Assembly: GCA_008477525.1 (NCBI GenBank)
Contig: SPDT01000005.1
Location: 3,286,001 to 3,350,000, forward strand
Source of the DNA: Hypomyces perniciosus
Taxonomy: Eukaryota > Ascomycota > Sordariomycetes > Hypocreales > Hypocreaceae
Direction of reading: 5' to 3'
Length of the DNA: 64,000 bases
Below the pieces are notes generated by a model. That model worked only from the letters and a program-made list of their open reading frames with translations, ran no database searches and had not been told where the DNA came from. Both the position numbers and the translations under genes were made by a program. How positions within the stretch are numbered: the stretch's first letter is position 1; the number at the start of each line of letters is the position of its first letter. Shown here in pieces: positions 11,673-21,722 of the stretch.

Positions 11673-12418
11673 ATGTCTACTAGACCCGCCGCCCGCCCTA
11701 CGACGGGAAGGGTGCTTCGGCAATCTTGCGATCGTTATGAACTGAAAGTCCGATGCATCAGAGTCACTGCCAATAACCCCGAACAATTGTCTGCCGCTGA
11801 TCAGATATGTGTTCGCTGCAAAAAGGCTGGCGCTTCTTGTGTCAATAGTCGTAAGTAAATACTGAATATGTGGGGTTCTTCGCTGAACAAGGATCAATAC
11901 GGAAAACATGGCTAACCCAACCGATAGCTCAATAGCAATCGGGGAGACCACCATCGAGCAAAACTTGGCCTAAGTCGAGCTCCGCTTCTAAGAAGAGGTC
12001 ACAAAGGGCGAACCACTCCTTATCGTCGTCGTCACTGTCTGAAGTACCCTCGTTTACATCGTTCAGCGGCCTTTATGCCACTTCCGATTTATCCTTTTCT
12101 ACTTCTCTCCAGTTTAAAGCCTTTTCTTCTATACCTGGGCTTACAGACTATAATTCTTATGAATCTAAATTCTTTTTTAATGCTATAGGGAGTGACGGGG
12201 ATATATTTCGAGCGGTAAATAATGGGACGATTCTATGGAGCAATGGCGGGTTTTCCCCTGCATCCCCGGTTGCAGCGATGAAGACGGATATGCTTGCAGG
12301 CGGAGTCGCTTTCAAAGCTAATATTGCAGAGTTAGCCGAACTCAACCTCCGGATCTGCCGCGCCACGCACGACTTATGCATCGGAAACCCGGTGGACTTG
12401 TCGCCGAAAGGAGGCTGA
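11673..12418 (+). pseudogene. AflR-like Zn2Cys6 transcription factor, broken
   Basis: Exon 1 (11673-11850) encodes an N-terminal binuclear zinc cluster: QSCDRYELKVRC, then C-V-R-C and C seven residues later. In Zn2Cys6 proteins the first motif is C-x2-C-x6-C; here a single Tyr replaces the second Cys and its neighbour, removing a zinc ligand. A GTAAGT donor follows at 11851, and an acceptor AG at 11926-11927 keeps phase; the next codons are P-Q-stop (TAG 11933-11935), then an open frame of 160 codons to TGA 12416. That frame carries the basic SGRPPSSKTW segment expected after the cluster, a serine-rich linker, and ELAELNLRICRAT, which resembles the AflR regulatory domain. Sequence past 12418 may contain more degraded C-terminus. 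Such regulators usually control secondary-metabolite clusters; this one has lost both a ligand and its frame. Confidence 0.7.
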
Positions 12419-13279
12419 CTTCGATTGTCTTCCATAGTTCAACTACTTCGCCTTCAAGATCATCGGCAACCTAGCGTTTAGTGCGCCACTTGCCTATCCA
12501 CGCTCCGGCCATTAAGATTTTTAATCACTATGATAAAGTAAGTGTCACGCTTTTATACTTACCCTCTCTTCGGCAATGGCCTAGCTGCCGTGCAAAACCT
12601 AGCAGGCATCACCATCGCCTGCGTAAAGAGTCGCATCAAGAATCCGCACAATAGAAGGTCGCGACGAGGAACCAACGGCCGAGGCACTAACACAGCTAAT
12701 TGCTGGAAGCGACACAATGTCCAACTCTTCGTGAGCCCTGTTAAACTACTGTCAAATGTATAGCTCCGGATGTCGTTGCCCTAGCCTCCCCGACAGCCGT
12801 TGGCTCATTGGCTGTGTAAAAATGATAGGTCAATTCACTAAGTTTCTTATTGTACCCATCTCTAGCGACTAACTATTAGTTTACTGCCCACAGCCCCCAT
12901 ACGAAACTGTCATCACCACCCCCTCCTCTTCTCAGACCCCCCGCCACTCAACAAGAGAACTTACAGAACCACTGAGAACATTCCTGTGACATTCTCAGGG
13001 CTTACTAGCGGATGAATCAGAAAACGAGTTTTCGACGGATAAACTAGGGCGTTATCCTCAGAAGCCTTAGTGTCACTGATTCATGGAAAGCTGTGGTTCA
13101 GGTGAAATGTCAGGGAAGCAAAGGAAGTTGGCGAAGTCTATTACCAACCCCCAAACCCCACATCTGCTCCGTCAACAGCATATTGCCCATGTTTCTACCA
13201 AGCTGTATGTTATGAAAGCTGAATGTTTTTGATCGGTCTAGCTGACCTTTGTAGTAATAGCATCTCGACGTCAAGCAAG
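12419..13279. other. Intergenic stretch, possible regulator tail and promoter of next gene
   Basis: The first 350 bases may hold the decayed C-terminal part of the AflR-like gene, but no frame is convincing. Bases 12880-12950 are pyrimidine-rich (CCCCCTCCTCTTCTC-like), a common feature of fungal promoters, upstream of the DUF7703 gene. Confidence 0.35.
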
Positions 13280-14206
13280 ATGGAGACTCAAGGGTTCAGA
13301 GGTGGGGTCAATGTCAGCCTTGCTGTTGCAATGGTTATGGCAGGATTTTTTTCCATGTCCATTTTCAACGTCATCGACATAAACGTGCAAATCTTCCTGA
13401 CTTTCCGGAGAAAAACTGGCTTATACTTTTGGAGCCTGCTCATCGCATCGTGGGGAATTGTCCTCCATTCCGTCGGATTCTTGCTGCAGTACTTCGAGAT
13501 CTGCAAAATCATCTATCTCGACATCACGATGGTTTCAATTGGGGCTATCTCGATGTATATTGGCCAAGCCCTTGTTCTTTATTCTCGGCTCTACTTAGTC
13601 GTTGAAGATAGGAGAAAGCTCCGATGGGTCCTGAGGATGATTATCTCGAGCTTCTTTCTCTTTAACCTACCCCTTGACAGCCTCAATTACCTCGCCAACT
13701 CTTCCAATCCACGGCCATTCCTCAAACCATTTCAAATTTACGAGAAAATCAGTCTCTTTGGCTTCGCAATGCAAGAATGCATCATCTCGGGTCTCTACTT
13801 ATGGGAAACCCGGAAGATGTTACGGCTCCTGACGCTACAGGGGAATGAAATCTCTCGCCGCATAATGAAGCACCTTATCTACGTCAACATCCTAGTAATT
13901 CTGATGGATATGACATTGATTGGATGTGAGCTGAGTGGTAAACACGATATACAGACTACCTATAAGCCCCTTGTGTACAGCATCAAACTCAAACTGGAGT
14001 TCCCCATTTTAAATCAGCTTCGCAACCTGGTCAAGAGAGGTGGCTGCTCTTGCAGCTGCCCAACGCCTCATATATCATCTACGACAAACGCAGCAAGACC
14101 AATCCTAGGGTCCGAGTCGATACAGAAAGTTACAAACTCCTCAACAATCACCCCCCTTTCTTTAACAAAGCAACCGAGCGTTGCTCCAAGCCCCATAGAG
14201 GTATAA
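13280..14206 (+). CDS. DUF7703-family seven-helix membrane protein
   Basis: An unspliced frame of 308 residues. I chose ATG 13280 (context AGCAAGATGG, METQGFRGG) over the in-frame ATG at 13223 because the family begins just before the first helix and the first 19 codons lack family character. The protein has about seven hydrophobic helices and family hallmarks: FRRKTGLYFWSLLIASWGI, GFLLQYF, a GQALVLYSRLYLVV segment, QECIISGLYLWETRK, ISRRIMKHLIYVN and YSIKLKLEFPILNQL near residue 250, followed by a Ser/Thr-rich cytoplasmic tail with a short Cys cluster (GGCSCSCP). The family is known only as fungal integral membrane proteins of unknown function. No stop or frameshift is seen, in contrast to the flanking broken genes. 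It does not share the rhodopsin-domain motifs of the gene at 7329. Confidence 0.85.
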   Translation: METQGFRGGVNVSLAVAMVMAGFFSMSIFNVIDINVQIFLTFRRKTGLYFWSLLIASWGIVLHSVGFLLQYFEICKIIYLDITMVSIGAISMYIGQALVLYSRLYLVVEDRRKLRWVLRMIISSFFLFNLPLDSLNYLANSSNPRPFLKPFQIYEKISLFGFAMQECIISGLYLWETRKMLRLLTLQGNEISRRIMKHLIYVNILVILMDMTLIGCELSGKHDIQTTYKPLVYSIKLKLEFPILNQLRNLVKRGGCSCSCPTPHISSTTNAARPILGSESIQKVTNSSTITPLSLTKQPSVAPSPIEV

Positions 14207-14749
14207 ACGTTTCAATCCATCCTGGGTGACGGAATTGGAACAGTGGTCCAGGACCGGAAGATGGACGTGGAGTAGCTGTGGGACCTTGGCCCCCTGGCAT
14301 ATGGCAAGATTTAGGTCAGGGACAGAGTTTATCGATTATACCCGTTTAACCAGAAGAAAACAAACTGGCCCCTTTCCCCTGACCTGACATGCTCAGAAGT
14401 TGGAAGCATCAACTTCCTTGGAGCTCCAAGAAGGATATATTCAAAACCTGGCTGGCGCGCAAGGAGAAGGAGGCGGTCCGTCTCGTCACTTCGGAAGGTC
14501 AGATTACACAATACATGCCAATTGCGTGTTTGGCCAACTCGCGAAGCGTACGGCGGACGTCGATCCGAGTCTGGTCAACCACAGCAGCATCATCGAGACC
14601 ACCGAGAAGGCAAGTCTCTTTAGGAGGGTGGGGAGGGCACGGAAGGACTCTTGAAGACGTAGGACCCCAAAAGAAAGCAGCTACAGATTTAGGTTATAAG
14701 TCAAATTGATGCACTCCCCAGCACATACGACCATACCCATTTTTACATC
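14207..14749. other. Stretch without a recognisable gene
   Basis: Overlapping frames on both strands (plus 14389-14709, plus 14400-14654, minus 14329-14511) have no family motif and exclude one another. This may include the lost remainder of the SET-domain gene. Confidence 0.3.
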
Positions 14750-14977
14750 ACGGGATGCTCGCAACAGGGGAGGTTCGGCGAGAATGCGAGTGCCTTTGGC
14801 GATTTTCGTAGCAGCGATGAGGCCATTACTCTTGCTAGGGATGGGTTGAATGGCGTATAGCGACTCGGCGCCGGCGTTTGTTCCATCACAGAAACGCTTG
14901 TAGTTGTTTCTGCAACTGAAAATAGGACAGACGACAAAGCCGGGCCCAAATGAATTGGAAAGCAGATTCCACGACAT
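14750..14977 (-). pseudogene. N-terminal SET-domain fragment
   Basis: On the minus strand, 14860-14750 encodes YAIQPIPSKSNGLIAATKIA followed by KGTRILAEPPLLR, the start of a SET domain as in fungal SET/MYND-type proteins (I-P-x-K-G-x-G-L-x-A-x-x-x-I-x-K-G-T-x-I-L-x-E). The frame ends soon afterwards and no NH-C or Y catalytic motifs of the domain follow on this strand. Upstream residues (14977-14863) show no domain. SET proteins methylate lysines; this fragment cannot form the cofactor pocket. Confidence 0.6.
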
Positions 14978-16524
14978 CTAGATTCTCTACATCTATGCTC
15001 GCCTGTTAGATATGTCAGCCTAAGAAGCAATGCCAGTTCATAAATGGATGACGTAGTTGGCTTCAGGATTGAACAACCTCGGGAGTATTTGCTCCGGTCG
15101 GCCACTCTCAAATATACTGATCGCAAGGGACTACTCCGTAGATGGCCTGATTCTAAAGCTGCTTATTGCGCCACCTCTAAGTTCTAGTTCGCCACCGCTA
15201 TAGCAAAAGTGTATACCTTCTATGTTGCACAGTGATTTCTCAATCTCAGTTATACATTACGAACAACTTGAGATCCCCAAAGGGTGAGATCATGAATTGA
15301 ACAACCAGATAAATAACTGGGAGACGTCTAAATCAACATAACGATAATTGGAGGTACTCAATACACAAAACTTAATATAGTCTTCAGCCATCGCGCATAT
15401 AGAGCTCCCTAAAAATTTCCCAGGCCCTTAATATATATAAGTGGCTTCAGTTAGAGAATTCAAAGAAAAAAAAGAAAAAAAGAAAAACTGTTTTAGTTTG
15501 AACCAATAATCACCCTCCTCCTCTTCTAGTCAATATGCGTTCGTTCGTGATGTATCCCGAGCAATACACTTCTTTCATCAGTTCGGTTCAGTACCTCCGT
15601 AATCAAACTCCTTCATATCGTTTGTATTCTGATATTATTGATATGGAGATCTAGTTGCTTGATGAAAAGATTGACCTTATGGTGGATGTGTGGCTTGAAC
15701 TGTCTGGGGGGTTTGGCTGGGGTGCGAGACTAGCTTGCACCAGCGTGTGTGCTTAGCATGGTCGCGTGTGTTAAACAGCCCACGGCGGATTGAAACGAAG
15801 GCATCATAAAATTCAAGGTGTATTTTTGTGAGTTTTGGAACTATGTGCTACTTTCAAGATGCGTCTTTAGGGGAAGGTGTATAATTTCAAGAAGCTATTG
15901 CTGTACCTGCGTAAGCGACTTCGCAAAGGACCTCAGTTTCACACTCGGACAACGCTGCACTTATTAACCTTACCGAGTCGCTGTTGTAGCGGAATGTATA
16001 GATAGTTTGAAAGCTCAGCTGTTGATTGCCAAAGCAGCCAAAGTGGAAGATCGTGTTCTCGCTTTCGCTTTCATGGGCAGGGAATTTAGTAAGTCGTATC
16101 CTGATCATTTATTTGACATTCGGGCATGGGTTACTAGACGCGGCTCGAATTCGGCCGATGCGACAACATGCTCGGATGGCTCCCGGACTCCGGAGAGATT
16201 GCAGGTGCCTTCGCTTCGGGTCTAGAACTGATCCCTTATCACGGACTCGACTATTGTGGAATTAGGTTTCTTTTATTCCAGGCATAACCAGCACATTATC
16301 GCAAGTGGTCTTCTAAACCTCATATTGTTTGCATTTGCAGCTTTCAGTAAGACGACCATCCCCGGCATTGTAATTTACCCCAACAATCCAGCATTATTAG
16401 CCCATTCCCCTTACTCCAGAGGTTATAAAACCAATTAAATTAAGCACGATATTAATAATCAAAGTATGCTTAGTGCCGTCAAGTATAACCGAGCAGCCAC
16501 TTTAATCTAGAAACTTTCATTTTC
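14978..16524. other. Stretch without a recognisable gene
   Basis: A homopurine run (AAAGAAAAAAAAGAAAAAAA-type, about 15461-15486) precedes a 39-codon frame starting at ATG 15535 that has no recognised family. Frames at 16007-16265 and 16256-16438 are likewise unrecognised. Confidence 0.3.
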
Positions 16525-16995
16525 TACGAAGGTAGAGCCGCAAAGAGAAGAGTCACTTCATAACCGGCGGCACCCCTGCCACACAGTTCGTATTAAGACC
16601 CTACCTATAAAGCCAGCCAAGCCTGCTGTAATATACTGTAATAGTACGGCATATTCCCCTACACATATCGCTACAGCTATCCCTTTTAGTGATCCTTCGG
16701 GGCAATGCTCACTAAAAAGCAACCAGACTTATTGTTAGGTCTATAGATACCTATTTTCTAGTTATTATCACCACTCCTGCTATAGCTGCTTAACTATAGT
16801 TTACTTTATATTCAGGATATATGTCATTTGCTATAAATGAATTTTTTTATCAAATAGTTAAGTAAATCTGATAGAAATTTGGCCTTTTATTGCAAGATAA
16901 AATACTGTCTAAAGGCCAGTAGTTAATACTGTGTGGCAGGGGTGCTGTTAGTTACGAAGTGACTCTTCTCTTTGCGGCTCAACCTTACCTTCGTA
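16525..16995. mobile_element. MITE with about 62-bp inverted ends and TA target site
   Basis: The left end 16527-16587 (CGAAGGTAGAGCCGCAAAGA, continuing through CCTGCCACACAGT) is the imperfect reverse complement of 16928-16993 (ACTGTGTGGCAGGGGTGCTG, ending in CCTTACCTTCG). Both outer ends are bounded by TA (16525-16526 and 16994-16995), the target duplication expected of Tc1/mariner-type elements. The roughly 340-bp interior is AT-rich and has no transposase frame, so this is a non-autonomous element of about 467 bp. No second copy lies in the window. Confidence 0.7.
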
Positions 16996-17134
16996 CTCGG
17001 TTTGTATATAACTCCCTGAACGCACTTCATCTACTGCAAAATTTAGCTCGATAATTTTGCCACATTCAATATAGAATCGACCTAAAGCGCCGCACTCTAC
17101 GAAGTACCCACGTAAAGCTAACATATTACAGATA

Positions 17135-17439
17135 TGTCACGACCCGACCATGTCAAGAACCTGGTCACGAGATCACGGTAGAATATCGGATCTCTCAACC
17201 AATCACAAGGAAGTGATCACCGCGCTAAGGGTGATCGCTCGAACGCCCACTACGCTAGAGTCGTGATCATTAACTTGATCACTGCGGAGTAGCATTGATC
17301 ACAGCAACGCTCACTAAGGAGATCAGTGATCACCTAGATATCTCCTTTGTATATAAGACTGGATAAGTCACGATCATTTAGTAAAGTTACTTGGAGAGTC
17401 GTTAACAACTTGTATTCACCAGAGCCCAACAGTTCTACA
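17135..17439 (+). repeat. LTR-like sequence with TGATCA cluster
   Basis: The segment starts TGTCACGACCCGACC and may end ...TTCTACA (17439) or ...CCCAACA (17431). It contains a TATATAAG box near 17351 and five copies of the palindrome TGATCA (17214, 17264, 17276, 17296, 17327). This is the look of a fungal LTR with its promoter, but I find no matching copy and no clear target duplication in the window, so it could instead be an ordinary promoter. Confidence 0.35.
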
Positions 17440-17452
17440 GATGTCACGTAAC

Positions 17453-17543
17453 GTGTATTATAGTCAGCAGTCAGCTTCACAACAGCCTCGCGCCCGTTCC
17501 TGGCAGCCCACCATAGCGGCGTCCGGCCATCGTTAGCATTCTT
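17453..17543 (-). pseudogene. Ankyrin-repeat fragment
   Basis: The minus strand encodes NANDGRTPLWWAARNGREAV followed by VKL, one ankyrin repeat with its TPLW-AA-NG signature. Flanking frames are closed and no second repeat is visible, so only about 30 codons of a larger gene survive. It lies beside the LTR-like sequence at 17135, which may have truncated it. Confidence 0.6.
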
Positions 17544-18506
17544 AGCTTGATTCTAAGACCTTGGAATTACCGGATAGAGTATCTCCGATCTTCTTCTCAG
17601 CTTCAACCCTATTTGGGGCTATTCGACAAAGAAGATCCTTCGCATATGCAGCAGCTGTCATTGCTGCGGACGATTAGTATTTAGCGGCCGAAGTTCTTAG
17701 GAAGATCGCTTGCCTTTACTTAGACAAGTTAAATCCGGCTGGAGACGGCTACTATTATTAGTACTACGACCAACACGATAGCGTAGCTTGCCCCTTTGAT
17801 CGCGGGTTTTAGTGAGATTTTAGGATCCCTGCCCAAAGCTCAATACATAATAGAGAATACACGCTGTAAAGCACAACAATTTTTAAACCATAATAATGTG
17901 AAGCGGTCGGGTAATATTAGACGCAGTCTGTTAGAAATCCGTGATTAGGCATCAACCATCCCCTGTAAAACTTCTCTCGCGCTAGCAGCTGTTATGATTT
18001 GTTAGCAGAGCGGGGTATTTTTGGAGGACCTACTGGCCTATCTCTCCGCTAGGCTTATCGGATCCTAACAGCGAACAAAGAGGAAGGAATTCGGAACCAC
18101 CAACACTCTGCCTTGCAAGAGGCATAGCTGACACATCGTCTCGCAAGCCTCGGCCCGCCCAGAACCATTTCCTAGACCTCATGGTGAGCTCACAGCGTAG
18201 ACTCTGGCCACTTGTGTAGCACTATTTTATTGGTTGGGATACACCCTGGCCCTTGTACTGGAGGGGGTGTGAGCCTAATAGCTGGCCATGCCTGTAAATT
18301 TTGGGTTGCAAGTACACCACCGACGTCGGAGCTGCTGCCATGTATAAAACGGTGGCAGTGTAAGCTCTGTTTTTTTTTTGGCTGGGTTAGGTAACTTAAT
18401 GCTTAGAGCGGGGTTTATTATCCTCTAAAAACGGAGTTGTGTGACTTTAAATCTAGAGTTTTAAAAGGCAAAAAATAAATGATATCAAATTTAAGAAAAA
18501 AGCTTA
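17544..18506. other. Stretch without a recognisable gene
   Basis: Between 17555 and 17800 the plus strand has protein-like text with interspersed stops (for example LAAEVLRKIACLYLDKLNP near 17680), perhaps a decayed gene or retroelement, but I cannot assign it. The rest, including 18212-18394, shows nothing recognisable. Confidence 0.3.
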
Positions 18507-18545
18507 ACGGGATCTTATATATTCTAATAGATATAGTCGTATATA
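18507..18545 (-). pseudogene. RIP-mutated 5S rRNA fragment
   Basis: ACGGGATCTTATATATTCTA and the following bases match the 5' part of the intact 5S gene (18694-18731 on this strand) with only C-to-T and G-to-A differences. Upstream flanking sequence (AAAGGCAAAAAA) near 18466-18477 also resembles the flank of the intact gene, so this is probably a deleted, mutated duplicate of the locus. Confidence 0.55.
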
Positions 18546-18603
18546 ATGGTATATCTCTAAACTCACATTATATCCGCACCAGCACAAACTACAATAAAAA
18601 GGC

Positions 18604-18609
18604 AAAAAA
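18604..18609 (-). terminator. RNA polymerase III terminator of 5S rRNA
   Basis: A run of six T on the minus strand lies 5 nt beyond the 3' end of the 5S rRNA, the usual distance for a polymerase III stop. Confidence 0.6.
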
Positions 18610-18614
18610 GAAAG

Positions 18615-18733
18615 ACATACAACAGCCGGTGTTCGCTGGTGGTCACCCACCCAACTACTAATCTGCCTCTCATTGGCTTGACTATAGGAGAGCGGACGGG
18701 ATCCCATATATTCCGATGGATATGGTCGTATGT
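18615..18733 (-). rRNA. 5S ribosomal RNA
   Basis: On the minus strand, 119 nt begin ACATACGACCATAT and end GGCTGTTGTATGT, so the two ends pair as helix I (ACATACGAC with GTTGTATGT, one G-U). The internal promoter region and loop sequence AGTAGTTGGGTGGGTGACCA plus CCAGCGAA is the strongly conserved part of fungal 5S rRNA, and CCCGTCCGCTC sits at its usual place. It is a stand-alone copy, as is normal in filamentous ascomycetes whose 5S genes are dispersed and not in the rDNA repeat. A T-run terminator follows. Residues 10-30 and 60-70 differ from the common ascomycete consensus as I recall it, so it may be a divergent isoform. Confidence 0.9.
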
Positions 18734-19365
18734 GCTCGTTTGTGCTTCAACTCTCCCTCATCAATCTTTCGCTCCGTATCTACCGTAGCATACAGAATCA
18801 AGCACTCCATTGAAACATGGAAGTGTCTGAGTCTATATACCTAGGAGAAACCACGCATTTTAGATCTCTAAATGGCTTGGTTTCCACCGCGATCGCTACC
18901 CGGGTAGTCCTTTAGCCGAGCACCATGATGAAGAATCTCTCTGCTTTACCCAAAGCCTATACCTTGCCTCCTTTGAACTCGCCTAGTTAGGACTCAAAGT
19001 AATCTAAGCTGAGGTCCTTGAATAAAATGTCTATACAAGGCGCTAGAGTTGAAGACTAATATAATCGAGAATATGAATTGAATCAATAACAAAAGCAAAC
19101 ACTCAAAAAACCATGTAATGTTACTTGGTGCATTGGAATGAAACTATGACGAACTCATCGCTTGTATTCTAGCTATGAACTTTGAACTTTTACAAGAGAG
19201 AACCGACGCTAGACAACCAAAATGACCCTGGGGTACATTTCCCTATGGCCAGCTCACAGCCTAGCAGATGCTGTTAGACCGTTGCACTAGCCCAGCAAAA
19301 GTTGGTACACCTCAGCAATTGCAGCTGAGAGTGTAGGTTATATGTGATGTTGACAGATACGCAAT
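18734..19365. other. Stretch without a recognisable gene
   Basis: No protein motif or structured RNA is apparent. The upstream part of the NLR-like gene may be represented here in unrecognisable form. Confidence 0.3.
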
Positions 19366-20295
19366 ATGGTATCAGAGGGCGGCCTGCGCGATAATCCGGA
19401 CGAACTACTGGTAGACATTAACTACGCCGTTATCATATTATGCCGCGGGTTAGTCGAGATGAGGTCCGATGGATGCTTCTATTTTATCCATGCGACCACC
19501 AACGACTTCCTGGCCTCTCATACTCTGGTCTCCCCAGTCGGCGTGGACTTTGCGCCGTCCCCTTGGATCGCGGCCTGTGAAATTACCAGTAACCAATACC
19601 TTATCTTTGCTATCCCGCTCCAGCCACTCTCCGGAAATATTTTTCATTCCGCCGCCGTCGACGACTTGAGAGCAGCCTACCCGTTCTTGGAGTACGCCTC
19701 GCTAAACTGGCCATACCACTTGACTGAGTCGGTGGAGAAGGCTGGCGTTGAATGGAACCAATAGAGTCAAGCGAAGAGCCAGTATGTCTGTCTCGACACA
19801 CTGAAGAGATTCCTTGGTTTCAAGCACAATATTATGCTGTGGATAGAGGCAATTTACTCTTTCCGCCTGTGGCAGGTTGAGAACATTCAGGCTTCTGCTG
19901 CTGAGGCGCTCAGGGCGGCTGTTGCTGCTCTCCAGCAATTATCTGGGACCCCCGGATTCTCTTCGTCGAGGGTCAGGCTGTTCCACCGCGACCTCGACAA
20001 GTTTGCCGTGGACATCATCGAGTTGGGAAGGACATGGCGCAACGCCCTCCGCGACCGTTCACAGGAAATCAGGGGAGACGTGACCCTATTTACTCGGAGC
20101 CGCTTCTTGGTACCTACTTCCGCAGCCAGCTTGGAATGTCTGTCGGCAGACGACCCTTTGGAAAAGATAGAGGGAAGACGAGGTTCTCGGTATCTGAAAC
20201 GTTGTCTGGCGGGCAACGGATGGCAGTACTTAATGTTTGGCCATCAGAGTAGGTCTACAATCTCATCTCACCCCATCTCAACCCTTCGGTCCTAG
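19366..20295 (+). pseudogene. NLR-like (post-NACHT region) gene fragment with in-frame stop
   Basis: One reading frame runs from 19366 to 20295 and is interrupted only by TAG at 19762-19764. The first part reads DINYAVIILCRGLVEMRSDG, then FIHATTNDFLAS and PFLEYASLNWPYHL, the helical region that follows NACHT domains in fungal STAND proteins. After the stop the same frame continues FLGFKHNIMLWIEAIYSFRLW and a helical EALRAAVAALQQL segment, as in the linker before WD40 or ankyrin repeats. No NACHT P-loop is found upstream and no clear repeats downstream, so both ends are missing. Family proteins act in non-self recognition and regulated cell death; this copy is a remnant unless the stop is read through or spliced out, for which I see no sign. 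Confidence 0.6.
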
Positions 20296-21722
20296 TTATC
20301 CATAGGTGGACATCCATGAGAACGTCAGAAACTTACCGCTTTATCTAGATCGTTTGAAATGTTCTGGACAAAGACCGGGGAGTTCAAGCCGCCGTGGCTG
20401 AAACTTGACAGCGAGATGACTCGCTTGGAACATCCGCCCTTCCCGACTTCAAGCGGGACGAAATCCTGATCTCAATGCTCTGTAGTGGCTGGAAGGCCAC
20501 GTATGAGGTATACCAAGTTGACGGCGACACCACCCGGCTATGCCTCATTAGTATGCCACTTCAAGAGAAAGAGGTATCCATTCAGCTTCACCAATCGTTG
20601 AGGGGCTTTTTAGGAAGGTGGCAGCTTAATTTTCCTCTGGCCATCAGCTCCAGTCTTTCTGTCATTACCATTCTTCGGTCGGTCTATATCGTCAAAATTA
20701 AACCTTCGCGTTCTATCAATCAACTCACTGCAAAGCTATCGGCCCCGGAAACCCCGGACATCGACTACATCGACCCGGACGCCACTTACTATGCATCCAT
20801 TTCCATTTTGTCGCATTTAGCTGGTTAATCCTCACCTCTTTATAAGTAACGATAACATGTGAACTGGCAGGTGATATCGTATTTTATACTTAATTTCCTT
20901 GGGGATAAATTATCCCTATTTTACCCCTATTTTCATAGATCAGACAATCTCAATTCAATTCTTCACAATTCCCCTTATGTCGCAACCCACGCCGTAATCT
21001 GACACATTTCCATCCACTCCACGAGAGCACTCTAGCCGTCCATTCCATCCATTCCACTGGGTGTTGACTGAAATGGATGGAAATGGAATGGTTGCCCACC
21101 CTGCTCATGGGGGAGGCGCTGAGACTGATCTAATCAGCAACCGAGAGCCGAATCTGGCCGGGATTGAATCGATGATTTGGTAGAGTTCCTCTAGCTCATC
21201 CATGATCCTTCCACGGATGATATTTCTGCCTCATCAGATCGATACGGGGCGGTCCTGATATACTCATTATCCCACCCATGGGGAAGACAGTTGAGAACTG
21301 AGGGAATCTCGGTGATGAGCCTTGACAAAGAGGGTCGTTGGCTGTGGTGGGTGGGAGAGTCAAAGGAATTTGTGTCTCCGCAAAAGCACGGCCGGTCAAA
21401 GAACTGGTTAAAGAGCTCTTCCAGCTCTGGGGTGAGGGGGCGGTCCATGGATACCTCCCCGGCACCCCTCCGCTGCTCGAGTTCCATTCTGGTCATTGAA
21501 AGTACGGGTTCCAGTTCTTCAAGTAGACAGCTTAGCTACACCAGGGCGCGATCTTACTTGGTCGCGCAACGGACCATTCAGACAGGATATCGTTCTGAGT
21601 GAAAACACAGCCAATTTTACGGAACCTAGCCATTTCAGCGCCATATTAGACATGGCGTCGGCAGCCAGCCCATACGACGGACTAGCCTTGCTATGTCTAG
21701 GGCGACTAGAATCTCCATATTT
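20296..21722. other. Stretch without a recognisable gene
   Basis: A frame at 20475-20828 (plus) may be decayed C-terminal sequence of the NLR-like gene, but no WD40 or ankyrin motif is certain. Frames at 21191-21602 on both strands are not recognised. Confidence 0.3.
21040..21091. repeat. Imperfect hairpin of CCATT/AATGG repeats
   Basis: CCATTCCATCCATTCCAC (21040-21057) is answered by GAAATGGATGGAAATGGAATGG (21070-21091), forming an imperfect stem with a 12-nt loop. A further CATTTCCATCCACTCC lies just upstream at 21005. Confidence 0.55.
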
